Assembly: GCA_029210645.1 (NCBI GenBank)
Contig: JARGFT010000010.1
Coordinates: 40,429-83,205 of the forward strand
Source: Anaerosomatales bacterium
GTDB taxonomy: Bacteria; Actinomycetota; Coriobacteriia; Anaerosomatales; SLCP01
Reading direction: 5' to 3'
DNA: 42,777 nucleotides
The first letter of the stretch is position 1. Each line of letters opens with the position of its first letter. The position numbers and the translations under genes were made by a program. Under the pieces are notes generated by a model. The model saw only the letters and a program-made list of their open reading frames with translations. It ran no database searches and was not told the DNA's origin. Positions 34,758-42,594 of this stretch are shown piece by piece.

Positions 34758-35579
34758 GTGCTCACCGGCGTCCACGCCGTTGTCACCGGCGGCAGCAGCG
34801 GCATCGGCCTTGCGTGTGCCGAGGCGTTCGCCGCGCGCGGCGCACACGTCGCACTCGTTGCCCGCAACCCGGAGAAGCTCGCGCGTGCGAAGGTCGTGGT
34901 CGAGGCGTGCCGACGGGATCCGTCGCAACAGGTCGTGACGGTGAGTGCGGACCTGGCGGAGCTCGAGGCGACCAGGGGCGCGTTCGATGCGCTTGCCGCA
35001 GAGGGCTTCGTGCCCGACATCCTGGTCAACAGCGCGGGGGTGATCCTGCCGGGCACCTTTGTGACGATGCCCTTCGAGCATCTCGAGACGAACATGCAGT
35101 GCGGCTACTGGAGTGTGGTCAATCCGTGCCGGGTCGTGGCGCCGGGCATGATCGAGCGCGGACGCGGTCACATCGTCAACGTCTCTTCGGTCGCGGGCTT
35201 TCTCGGCATCTACGGGTACACGGGGTACGCGGCGGCCAAGTACGCGGTCCTCGGATTCACCGAGGCACTGCGCTTCGAGCTGCGCCCGCATGGCGTGTCC
35301 GTGCATGTAGTGCTGCCGCCGGATACCGACACGCCGGCGCTGCACGCCGAGCGTCTGATGCGACCGGCCGAGACCGAGGCCATCGCGGGCAACATCAAGG
35401 CCATCGCGCCTGCGCGGGTGGGCGAGGCGGTGGTTCGCGGTATCGAACGTGGGAAGTTCCACATCATCCCGGACGCGACGAGCCGCTTCTACTTCCGGCT
35501 GAAAGGGCTGTTGCCCGAGGTGTTCTTCTGGATTGTCGACTCAGACGTCAAGAAGGCGCAGAAGGCGATCCGCGGGTAG
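34758..35579 (+). CDS. SDR oxidoreductase, 3-ketodihydrosphingosine reductase-like
   Basis: This 273-residue short-chain dehydrogenase has the cofactor motif VVTGGSSGIGLACAEAF (TGGSSGIG at 10-17), LVNSAG, catalytic Ser143/144, Tyr157 and Lys161. The string LPPDTDTPAL (about 186-195) and a hydrophobic C-terminal stretch (FYFRLKGLLPEVFFWIV) resemble 3-ketodihydrosphingosine reductases, which act on long-chain ketosphinganine. No sphingolipid genes are near. It begins one base after the siroheme gene stop, so it is probably co-transcribed. A role on a lipid or another ketone is open. Confidence 0.85.
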   Translation: MLTGVHAVVTGGSSGIGLACAEAFAARGAHVALVARNPEKLARAKVVVEACRRDPSQQVVTVSADLAELEATRGAFDALAAEGFVPDILVNSAGVILPGTFVTMPFEHLETNMQCGYWSVVNPCRVVAPGMIERGRGHIVNVSSVAGFLGIYGYTGYAAAKYAVLGFTEALRFELRPHGVSVHVVLPPDTDTPALHAERLMRPAETEAIAGNIKAIAPARVGEAVVRGIERGKFHIIPDATSRFYFRLKGLLPEVFFWIVDSDVKKAQKAIRG

Positions 35580-35588
35580 CGCTGCGAG

Positions 35589-35618
35589 TTGATTCAAGGA
35601 CCTTAAGAATGCTAGAAT
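35589..35618 (+). promoter_or_regulatory. Predicted hemA promoter
   Basis: TTGATT and TAGAAT are 18 bases apart. The expected start point is at or just after 35625, where TGTTCAGGCAA begins. The promoter lies right after the SDR stop and gives the hemA operon its own 145-base leader. Confidence 0.65.
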
Positions 35619-35624
35619 ATCCGG

Positions 35625-35730
35625 TGTTCAGGCAACGTGCAGAAGGTGCGTGATCGAGCGTGTTCCAAGCGTCACATCGCCCTCGCCGGGCCTGCTTGCC
35701 TGAACAACATGCACCGCTCCGGCGAGGGCG
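35625..35730 (+). promoter_or_regulatory. Structured hemA leader with interleaved inverted repeats
   Basis: Two perfect inverted repeats interleave. TGTTCAGGCAA (35625-35635) pairs with TTGCCTGAACA (35696-35706). CGCCCTCGCCGG (35678-35689) pairs with CCGGCGAGGGCG (35719-35730). The order A, B, A', B' is that of an RNA pseudoknot or a pair of competing folds, 40 bases before the hemA ATG. The first ten bases of arm A also follow the ccmE promoter. No known riboswitch class is recognised. Paired protein-binding sites are the alternative. Confidence 0.6.
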
Positions 35731-35769
35731 TACCTATGCCCCCTATCTCGTGAGGCGATAACCCGCACG

Positions 35770-37158
35770 ATGCACCTGACCCTCGTGGGCCTCAGCCACA
35801 AGACCGCCCCGGTCGAGATACGTGAGAAGCTGACCTTCCCCGCCCACCGGCAGGAGGAGGCGCTCTCCCTTCTCCTCTCCACACCCGAGGTCGCCGAGGC
35901 GGTAGTACTCTCCACCTGCAACCGCACCGAGATCTACGCGGTGACCGCAGCGGGCACGGACGGCTCGGGCGCCGTCGTGGACTTTCTCGCCGACTACCAC
36001 GACCTCGACCGGCACGAACTCGTGCGCTACCTGTACTTCTCCGAAGGCGAGGCGGTCGTGCGCCACCTCTTCAGGGTGGTAGCGTCGCTGGACTCGATGG
36101 TCATCGGCGAGGCGCAGATCCTCGGACAGGTCAAAGAGGCGTACGAGCACGCGTTCGCCAACGACTCGGCCGGCCGGATCTTCAACAAGCTCTTCCGCCA
36201 GAGCTTCGAGGTGGGCAAGCGCGTGCGCAGCGAGACAGACATCGGCGAGAATGCCGTGTCCATCAGCTACGCGGCGGTCGAACTCGCCAAGAAGGTCTTC
36301 GACTCGCTCGACGGGCGTACGGTGCTCATCCTCGGCGCGGGCAAGATGAGCGAGCTCACCGCCAAGCATCTCGTCTCCAACGGTGTGAAGACGGTGCTGG
36401 TGGCCAACCGCACCTACGAGCGGGCACAGGAACTTGCCTGCCGCTTCTGCGGTCTTGCCATCCGCTACGACGAGCTCTTCGAGCGCATGCGCGAGGCCGA
36501 CATCGTCATCTCCTCCACGGCGGCCACCAGCTACGTCGTGACCAAGGACGACGTGGCCGCGGCGCGCAAGGGCCGCAGAGGCCAGCCGCTCTTCCTCATC
36601 GACATCGCCGTGCCGCGCGACATCGACCCGGACGTCAACCAGCTCGACGACGTCTTCCTCTACGACATCGACGATCTGAGCGGTGTGGTCGAGTCCAACC
36701 TCGAGGAGCGCATGCGCGAGGCGCGCCGTGCGGAGGAGATCATCGGCGAGGAGATGGCCGCGTTCGAACGGTGGATCGAGTCGATGGAGGTCGTGCCGAC
36801 GGTGGCGGCGATCCGCGCCAAGGCCGAGCAGGTCCGCTCGGCGGAACTCGAGAAGGCGCTCAAACGGCTCGGCGGGCTCTCCGAGAAGGAGCTCAAGACT
36901 GTCGACGCGCTCACGACCTCGATCGTGAACAAGATGCTGCACGGCCCCACCGCACGCTTGAAGATGGTGGCGGGGGAGAAGGACGGCTACACGTATGTCG
37001 AGGCCGCGCGCTTCCTTTACGGCCTGGACTCCAACCCTGAAGGTAAGGCAGCACATGCCGGTCTGATCAGGTCACTGTTCGGTCGCGCCGAGCGGGCCGC
37101 CGAGCGGGCAGCCGACAAGGGTACGCAGAGCGAGATGGGAGACACGATTGGCTGCTAG
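35770..37158 (+). CDS. hemA: Glutamyl-tRNA reductase
   Basis: HemA reduces glutamyl-tRNA to glutamate-1-semialdehyde, the committed step of C5 tetrapyrrole synthesis. Motifs are LVGLSHKTAPVEIREKL, VVLSTCNRTEIYAV with catalytic Cys50, DSMVIGEAQILGQVKEAYE, TVLILGAGKMSELTAKHL (NADPH site), ANRTYERAQELA and FLIDIAVPRDIDPDV. The C-terminal dimerisation helices are complete, giving 462 residues. The binding site before the ATG is weak (GAGG 14 bases away), which leaves room for leader control. The end overlaps hemC by 11 bases. Confidence 0.97.
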   Translation: MHLTLVGLSHKTAPVEIREKLTFPAHRQEEALSLLLSTPEVAEAVVLSTCNRTEIYAVTAAGTDGSGAVVDFLADYHDLDRHELVRYLYFSEGEAVVRHLFRVVASLDSMVIGEAQILGQVKEAYEHAFANDSAGRIFNKLFRQSFEVGKRVRSETDIGENAVSISYAAVELAKKVFDSLDGRTVLILGAGKMSELTAKHLVSNGVKTVLVANRTYERAQELACRFCGLAIRYDELFERMREADIVISSTAATSYVVTKDDVAAARKGRRGQPLFLIDIAVPRDIDPDVNQLDDVFLYDIDDLSGVVESNLEERMREARRAEEIIGEEMAAFERWIESMEVVPTVAAIRAKAEQVRSAELEKALKRLGGLSEKELKTVDALTTSIVNKMLHGPTARLKMVAGEKDGYTYVEAARFLYGLDSNPEGKAAHAGLIRSLFGRAERAAERAADKGTQSEMGDTIGC

Positions 37159-38122
37159 CCGCGAGAAACTCACGATCGGCACCCGGGGCAGCAAGCTCGC
37201 CCTGTGGCAGAGCAACTACATCAAGGACCGGCTCGAGGAGATCACCGGCCTTCCCGTCGAACTCATGATCATCAAGACCACCGGGGACAAGATCCTCGAC
37301 GTGCCGCTCGCCAAGGTGGGCGGCAAGGGGCTCTTCACCAAGGAGATCGAGGTCGAGCTGCTTGCCGGCACGGTCGACCTGGCTGTCCACTCCATGAAGG
37401 ACGTCCCGACCGAGCTTCCCGAGGGATGCCGCATCGCCGCCACACCCGAGCGTGTCGACCCGCGTGACGTCATCGTCTCCGGCGCCGGCTACAATCTCGA
37501 CTCGCTTCCCGACGGCGCACGGCTCGGCACGAGCAGCCTGCGCCGCCGGAGCCAGGTGCTCGCGCTCCGGCCGGATCTGGAGATCGTCGACGTGCGCGGC
37601 AACCTGGACACGCGCATGCGCAAGGCCGAGGAGGGTGAGGTCGACGCCGTCATCCTGGCGGCAGCGGGCATCACCCGCATGGGCTGGGCCGAGCGCATCA
37701 CCCACTACATCTCCCCCGACCAGATGGTGCCGGCTGTCGGGCAGGGCGCCATCGGCGTGGAGATCCGCGAGGACGATCCGTTCATGGCCGACGTCTGCGA
37801 GGAGCTCACGCACGCCGATACCTTCGCGTGCGTGCTCGCCGAGCGGGTGGTCATGCGTCAGCTCGAGGGCGGGTGCCAGGTCCCCATCGGTGCGCACGCG
37901 CGCTTCGAGGACGGCATGCTCGTCATGGACGCGGTTGTCGGCTCGGTAGACGGTAAGACGATCCTGCGTCACCGTCTCGATGGTCCGGCCGGTCATCCCG
38001 CGATGCTCGGCATGCGCATGGTCGACGCGCTGCTCGGCATGGGTGCATCCGAGGTCCTGGAGCAGATCAGGGGCGCGGCTGACGCCGCCGGAGGTAGGGT
38101 GGACGGCCTGCTGGAGACCTGA
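37148..38122 (+). CDS. hemC: Hydroxymethylbilane synthase
   Basis: HemC (porphobilinogen deaminase) joins four porphobilinogens into hydroxymethylbilane. Motifs are IGTRGSKLALWQSNYIKDRL, GLFTKEIEVELL, VDLAVHSMKDVPTELPEG, GTSSLRRRSQVLA, VDVRGNLDTRMRKA and LEGGCQVPIGAHA with the dipyrromethane Cys. It is 324 residues from a TTG preceded by GGGAG, inside the last codons of hemA. Confidence 0.96.
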   Translation: MAASREKLTIGTRGSKLALWQSNYIKDRLEEITGLPVELMIIKTTGDKILDVPLAKVGGKGLFTKEIEVELLAGTVDLAVHSMKDVPTELPEGCRIAATPERVDPRDVIVSGAGYNLDSLPDGARLGTSSLRRRSQVLALRPDLEIVDVRGNLDTRMRKAEEGEVDAVILAAAGITRMGWAERITHYISPDQMVPAVGQGAIGVEIREDDPFMADVCEELTHADTFACVLAERVVMRQLEGGCQVPIGAHARFEDGMLVMDAVVGSVDGKTILRHRLDGPAGHPAMLGMRMVDALLGMGASEVLEQIRGAADAAGGRVDGLLET

Positions 38123-38203
38123 GCGTCCCGGCAGGCATGCGCACCGCCCGGCAGCGGCTGCGTCACACGACCGCAATCTGAACGGAACGGACAAGGAGGT
38201 CAG

Positions 38204-39742
38204 ATGGGTGCTCCCATCGTCTACCTGATCGGCGCGGGCCCGGGTGATCCGGGTCTGATGACCGTCAAAGGGCTCGAGTGCCTGGCAAAGGCCGAGGTCG
38301 TCGTCTACGACTACCTGGCCAATCCGCGCTTCCTCTCGGCGGCCGACCCGGATGCCGAGCTGATCTACGTCGGCAAGAAGGGCTTCTCCACGCACGTCAC
38401 GCAGGACGAGATCAACGCGATTCTCGTGGAGAAGGCGCTTGAGGACGGCGGCAAGATCGTGGCGCGCCTGAAGGGCGGCGACCCGTTCATCTTCGGGCGC
38501 GGCGGCGAGGAGGCCCTGGCGCTCTACGACAACGACATCCCGTTCGAGGTTGTGCCGGGCATCAGCAGCGGGTACGCGGCTCCTGCCTACGCGGGCATCC
38601 CGGTCACGCACCGCGGCATCACCACGGACATGGCGTTCGTGACCGGTCACGAGGACCCCACCAAGGAGACGACCGACGTCAACTGGGAGCACCTGGCCAC
38701 GGCGGTGGGAACCATCTGCTTCTTCATGGGCATCAAGAACCTGCCCGTCATCACCGAGCGGCTCATCACGTTCGGCCGCTCGCCGGAGACTCCGGTCGCC
38801 CTCGTGCGCTGGGGAACCACCCCGCGCCAGGAGACCCTGACCGGCACGCTCGCCGACATCGCCGAGAAGGCGGCGGCCGCCAAGTTCAAGGCGCCCGCGA
38901 TCACCATCGTGGGCGAGGTCGTGAACCTGCGCGAGCAGCTGGCCTGGTTCGAGAACAAGCCGCTCTTCGGCAAGACGGCCATCGTGACGCGCTCGCGCGC
39001 TCAGGCCTCCGACCTCTCCGAGCGCTTCGTCGAGCTGGGCGCAGAGGTGCTCGAGTTCCCGACCATCAAGATCACCGACCCCGAGGAGTGGGGCCCGGTC
39101 GACGAGGCCATCGGCAACCTGGCGGTCTACGACTGGGTCGTCTTCACCTCGGTCAACGGCGTGGACCAGTTCTTCGACCGCATGGAGGAGATGGACGCCG
39201 ATGCCCGCCAGTTCGCCGGATGCCGCGTGGCCGCCATCGGTCCGGCGACCGCGGCGCGCTGCATGAGCCACGGAATCCGCCCCGACTACGTGCCCGACGA
39301 GTACGTCGCCGAAGGCGTGCTCGAGGGTTTTGGCGAGCGCGGCGTGGGCGAGGGGACGCGTTTCCTGATCCCTCGGGCGGCCGAGGCCCGCGAGGTGCTT
39401 CCCGACACGCTGCGCGAGCGCGGAGCTGTCGTCGATGTGGTCACCGTCTACCGCACCGTGCTCGGCGCCGGGGAGCAGAGCGTGCTCACGCGGCTTGCCG
39501 AGGGTACGGTCGACGTCATCACCTTCACTTCGTCGTCTACGGTCAAGAACTTCATGAAGCTGACCGAGGGCACGGATATTGCAGCAACGATGGATTCAGC
39601 GCTCATCGCTTCCATCGGCCCCATCACCTCGGACACCGCACGCGACCTCGGTCTTACCGTGGGCGTGGAGGCCGAGGAGTACACCATCCCGGGACTGGTC
39701 GACGCTGTTGTCGCGAACATCGCGGCTTCGGGCGCCGAGTAG
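38204..39742 (+). CDS. cobA-hemD: Uroporphyrinogen-III methyltransferase/synthase fusion
   Basis: This 512-residue bifunctional protein has CobA/SUMT in residues 1-245: VYLIGAGPGDPGLMTVKGLECL, VARLKGGDPFIFGRGGEEAL, VPGISSGYAAPAYAGIPVTHR and VRWGTTPRQETLTGTL. HemD, the uroporphyrinogen-III synthase, covers about 255-510: TAIVTRSRAQASDLSERF, VVFTSVNGVDQFFDRM, ITFTSSSTVKNF and ASIGPITSDTARDLGL. One polypeptide thus closes the ring and methylates it to precorrin-2, directing flux to siroheme. AAGGAGGTCAG precedes the ATG. Such fusions are known in other bacteria. Confidence 0.95.
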   Translation: MGAPIVYLIGAGPGDPGLMTVKGLECLAKAEVVVYDYLANPRFLSAADPDAELIYVGKKGFSTHVTQDEINAILVEKALEDGGKIVARLKGGDPFIFGRGGEEALALYDNDIPFEVVPGISSGYAAPAYAGIPVTHRGITTDMAFVTGHEDPTKETTDVNWEHLATAVGTICFFMGIKNLPVITERLITFGRSPETPVALVRWGTTPRQETLTGTLADIAEKAAAAKFKAPAITIVGEVVNLREQLAWFENKPLFGKTAIVTRSRAQASDLSERFVELGAEVLEFPTIKITDPEEWGPVDEAIGNLAVYDWVVFTSVNGVDQFFDRMEEMDADARQFAGCRVAAIGPATAARCMSHGIRPDYVPDEYVAEGVLEGFGERGVGEGTRFLIPRAAEAREVLPDTLRERGAVVDVVTVYRTVLGAGEQSVLTRLAEGTVDVITFTSSSTVKNFMKLTEGTDIAATMDSALIASIGPITSDTARDLGLTVGVEAEEYTIPGLVDAVVANIAASGAE

Positions 39743-39752
39743 CGAGACGATG

Positions 39753-39773
39753 CGCGCCGTTGCCTGCGGCGCG
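39753..39773. terminator. Hairpin between cobA-hemD and ahbC
   Basis: CGCGCCG and CGGCGCG form a 7-bp stem with a 7-base loop, between the cobA-hemD stop and the ahbC binding site (GAAAGGAA). With no T tract and only 20 bases to the next ATG, it may tune ahbC expression rather than end the transcript. Confidence 0.4.
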
Positions 39774-39793
39774 ACGAGAAAGGAACCGCGCAC

Positions 39794-41071
39794 ATGATAG
39801 GAATCTCAAAGCTCTACTGTGGGGCCGTCGAGCCGGGTGACGTGCTGCGATACGATCGCGACTCGTCCAAGCTCCCGAGCGAGCTGCTCCAGTTCGCCCG
39901 CGACAAGAAGCCGGTCGTCGTGTGGAACTGCACCCAGCGGTGCAACCTGAAGTGCGTGCACTGCTACGCGCAGTCCGAGGATCGCGACTACGCCGGCGAG
40001 ATGAGCACCGAGGAGGCCAAGGTCATGATCGACGACCTGGCCGAGTTCGGTGCGCCGGTCCTGCTCTTCTCCGGTGGCGAGCCCACCATCCGCAAGGACC
40101 TTCTCGAGCTCATGAAGTACGCCAAGGGCAAGGGCATGCGGGTGGTCATCTCGACCAACGGCACGCTGATCACCAAGGAGAAGGCGGAGCAGTACGCCGA
40201 GGTCGGCCTCTCCTACGTCGGCGTCTCGCTTGACGGCGGCAAGGAGACCCACGACAAGTTCCGCGGCCTGCCCGGCTCGTTCGACAAGGCCATCGCGGGC
40301 ATCCGCAACTCGCGCGACGCGGGCATCAAGGTCGGCCTGCGCATGACGATCAACAAGCGCAACTGGCAGGACATCCCCGAGATCTTCAAGGTGATGGAGG
40401 AGGAGAACATCCCCCGCGCCTGCTTCTACCACCTCGTCTACACGGGCCGCGGCTCCGAGCTGATGAAGGAGGATCTCGATCACGAGGAGACCCGCAAGGC
40501 CGTGCGCCTGATCATGGACCACACCAAGGCGATGTTCGACAAGGGACTCGAGCCCGAGATCCTCACCGTGGACAACCACGCAGACGGCCCGTTCGTCTAC
40601 ATGGAGCTTCTCAAAGAGGATCCCGAGCGTGCCGAGGAGGTCCTGCAGCTGCTTCAGTGGAACCAGGGCAACTCCTCGGGCAACGGCATCGCGTGCGTCT
40701 CGTGGAACGGCGAGGTGTACCCCGATCAGTTCTGGCGCCACTTCTCAATGGGCAACGTGCGTCAGCGCCCGTTCTCCGAGATCTGGACCGATGTTTCGGG
40801 CGACACCGAGCAGAGCGAGCTCATGGCCAAGCTCAAGGACAAGCGCCCCCACGTGAAGGGTCGCTGTGCCGAGTGCACGTGGCTCTCGATCTGCGGAGGC
40901 AACTTCCGGGTGCGTGCCGAGGCCGCGACCGGCGATCTCTGGAACGAGGACCCGGCCTGCTACCTCACCGATGAGGAGATCGGCCTGAACGAGCTCGCCG
41001 ACATGGCGGACCGTGCCGAGGCCGAGATGGCTGTCGAGACCGGCGTGCCGGTGGGCGGCGAGCAGGACTAG
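39794..41071 (+). CDS. ahbC: AhbC: 12,18-didecarboxysiroheme deacetylase
   Basis: This 425-residue radical SAM protein starts MIGISKLYCGAVEPGDVLRY, the AhbC N-terminal signature. The cluster motif is CNLKCVHC (C50, C54, C57). LLFSGGEPTIRKDL, STNGTLIT and GVSLDGG are further SAM-site motifs. A SPASM-like C-terminus holds further cysteines (GIACVSWNGEVYPDQF, RCAECTWLSICGGNFRVRAEA and NEDPACYL). AhbC removes acetate side chains from didecarboxysiroheme to give Fe-coproporphyrin III, the penultimate step of alternative haem synthesis. AhbD is a related alternative, but the N-terminus favours AhbC. Confidence 0.9.
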   Translation: MIGISKLYCGAVEPGDVLRYDRDSSKLPSELLQFARDKKPVVVWNCTQRCNLKCVHCYAQSEDRDYAGEMSTEEAKVMIDDLAEFGAPVLLFSGGEPTIRKDLLELMKYAKGKGMRVVISTNGTLITKEKAEQYAEVGLSYVGVSLDGGKETHDKFRGLPGSFDKAIAGIRNSRDAGIKVGLRMTINKRNWQDIPEIFKVMEEENIPRACFYHLVYTGRGSELMKEDLDHEETRKAVRLIMDHTKAMFDKGLEPEILTVDNHADGPFVYMELLKEDPERAEEVLQLLQWNQGNSSGNGIACVSWNGEVYPDQFWRHFSMGNVRQRPFSEIWTDVSGDTEQSELMAKLKDKRPHVKGRCAECTWLSICGGNFRVRAEAATGDLWNEDPACYLTDEEIGLNELADMADRAEAEMAVETGVPVGGEQD

Positions 41072-41098
41072 CCTCGAGGCCGGCGAGCCCTGACTGGT

Positions 41099-41127
41099 TT
41101 GACAACGAGCGATACGCTCGGCATTCT
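41099..41127 (+). promoter_or_regulatory. Predicted tRNA promoter with spacer palindrome
   Basis: A consensus TTGACA at 41099-41104 is 17 bases from CATTCT. The spacer holds CGAGCG, ATA, CGCTCG, a perfect inverted repeat (41106-41120). This may be the ahbC terminator hairpin, or an operator placed between -35 and -10. The tRNA begins about 30 bases after the -10 box. Confidence 0.55.
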
Positions 41128-41158
41128 ATTGTGGCTCGCTTTCCGGCGGGCGACATGT

Positions 41159-41234
41159 GGGGACGTGGCTCAGTTGGGAGAGCGCTGCCTTCGCACGGCA
41201 GAGGTCGGCGGTTCGAATCCGCTCGTCTCCACCA
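41159..41234 (+). tRNA. tRNA-Ala (anticodon CGC)
   Basis: The 76-base gene includes CCA. The acceptor stem is GGGGACG with CGTCTCC, and the D-arm region is GGCTCAGTTGGGAGAGC. The anticodon stem-loop is CTGCC, TTCGCAC, GGCAG, giving anticodon CGC, which reads GCG. The T arm has GGTTCGAATCC. All arms pair well. It lies between ahbC and a small gene in the hem cluster; HemA uses tRNA-Glu, so no functional link is implied. Confidence 0.93.
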
Positions 41235-41349
41235 ACGATAGTGATGTCGGGGCGGTCCGCAGTGATGCGGGGCGCCTCGACTGTTTGAGGGCATAGCCGA
41301 AGCGTGCGTCCGATGCGACGGGCGCGGGCCAGACGAGAGGGAGTGGAGC

Positions 41350-41592
41350 ATGGGCGTGGGTGCACAGTCAGGATTCGAGGCCGCGTTCCAGGAGTTCGTG
41401 TTCTACGCCGGGCCGATCATCCAGCTCGCGTACTGGCTCGTGATGATCGTGGCCGCACTGTGGGCCGTCACGCTCTTCAAGCGCTGGGTCGAGTACCAGA
41501 CCGGGGTGAAGGCCGATGCGGCCGGGACCGATGCCGGTTCTGCCCCGACGGCAACCGCCACGCCCGTCTCGGTCGACGAGTTCGTCGAGTAG
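41350..41592 (+). CDS. Small membrane protein between tRNA-Ala and hemB
   Basis: I do not recognise this 80-residue protein. It has one clear membrane helix (about residues 22-42, IIQLAYWLVMIVAALWAVTLF), then a basic-aromatic stretch (KRWVEYQTG), and an Ala/Thr-rich tail that looks disordered. GAGGGAGTGGAG precedes the ATG, and hemB begins nine bases after its stop, so it is probably real and co-transcribed. It may help to anchor a haem-synthesis enzyme at the membrane, but that is only a guess. Confidence 0.75.
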   Translation: MGVGAQSGFEAAFQEFVFYAGPIIQLAYWLVMIVAALWAVTLFKRWVEYQTGVKADAAGTDAGSAPTATATPVSVDEFVE

Positions 41593-41601
41593 GAGGCATC
41601 C

Positions 41602-42582
41602 ATGGAGTTCCCCGCATACCGACCACGCCGCATGAGGCGCACCGACTCGCTTCGAAAGATGGTCCGCGAGACCACGCTCGATGCGAGCGATCTCATCTAC
41701 CCGCTCTTCGTGAAGTTCGGCACCGGGCTTCGCGACGAGGTCTCGTCGATGCCCGGCGTCTTCCAGCTCTCGCTCGACCAGCTGCCCGCCGAGATCGACG
41801 AGCTCAAGTCCCTCGGAGTACCGGCGGTCATCCTCTTCGGCCTGCCCGATGTGAAGGACGAGGCCGGGAGCGGCGCGTTTGCCGAGGACGGCATCGTCCA
41901 GCAGGCGATCCGCGCCATCAAGGCGCACGACCCCGACTTCTACGTCATCACGGACGTCTGCATGTGCGAGTACACCTCGCATGGCCACTGTGGCGCGCTC
42001 GACGAGCGTGGCTGCGTCATGAACGACGTCACGCTGGAGATGCTCGCGAGTGTCGCTGTCTCGCATGCCGAGGCCGGAGCGGACATGGTGGCCCCGAGCG
42101 ACATGATGGACGGCCGCGTGGCCGCCATACGCACCGCGCTCGACGCCGAGGGCTACTCCGAGGTGCCGATCATGGCGTATGCGGCCAAGTACGCCTCGGC
42201 GTACTACGGGCCCTTCCGCGACGCCGCCGACTCCGCCCCCGCGTTCGGCGACCGCCGTGCGTATCAGATGGACCCGGCGAACAGCGAGGAGGCGCTGCGC
42301 GAGGTAGCCCTCGACATCTCCGAGGGTGCCGACATCGTGATGGTCAAGCCCGCGCTCTCCTACATGGACATCATCCGCCGGGTGCGCGACGAGTTCGGCT
42401 ACCCGACCGCCGCCTACAACGTGAGCGGCGAGTACGCGATGGTGAAGGCCGCGGCCGCCCAGGGGTGGATCGACGAGAAGCGCGTCGTGCTCGAGACGCT
42501 CACCTCCTTCCGCCGCGCGGGTGCCGACCTCATCCTGACCTACCACGCCAAGGACGCGGCCCGCTGGCTGCGCGAGGACTAG
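41602..42582 (+). CDS. hemB: Porphobilinogen synthase
   Basis: HemB condenses two aminolevulinates to porphobilinogen. This 326-residue protein has a zinc-type cysteine cluster, [17 protein letters not shown] (C120, C122, C130). The two Schiff-base lysines lie in [18 protein letters not shown] (K196) and [14 protein letters not shown] (K249). PSDMMDGRV and [12 protein letters not shown] also match the family. AGGAGG precedes the ATG. Its operon place after ahbC fits one tetrapyrrole regulon. Confidence 0.97.
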   Translation: MEFPAYRPRRMRRTDSLRKMVRETTLDASDLIYPLFVKFGTGLRDEVSSMPGVFQLSLDQLPAEIDELKSLGVPAVILFGLPDVKDEAGSGAFAEDGIVQQAIRAIKAHDPDFYVITDVCMCEYTSHGHCGALDERGCVMNDVTLEMLASVAVSHAEAGADMVAPSDMMDGRVAAIRTALDAEGYSEVPIMAYAAKYASAYYGPFRDAADSAPAFGDRRAYQMDPANSEEALREVALDISEGADIVMVKPALSYMDIIRRVRDEFGYPTAAYNVSGEYAMVKAAAAQGWIDEKRVVLETLTSFRRAGADLILTYHAKDAARWLRED

Positions 42583-42594
42583 GAGCTTTCGAGA

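Noticed and set aside
37067-39271. 734-codon minus-strand frame opposite hemC and cobA-hemD
   Set aside because: It is antisense to two well-identified genes. The His/Asp/Arg-rich composition is typical of a mirrored high-GC frame.
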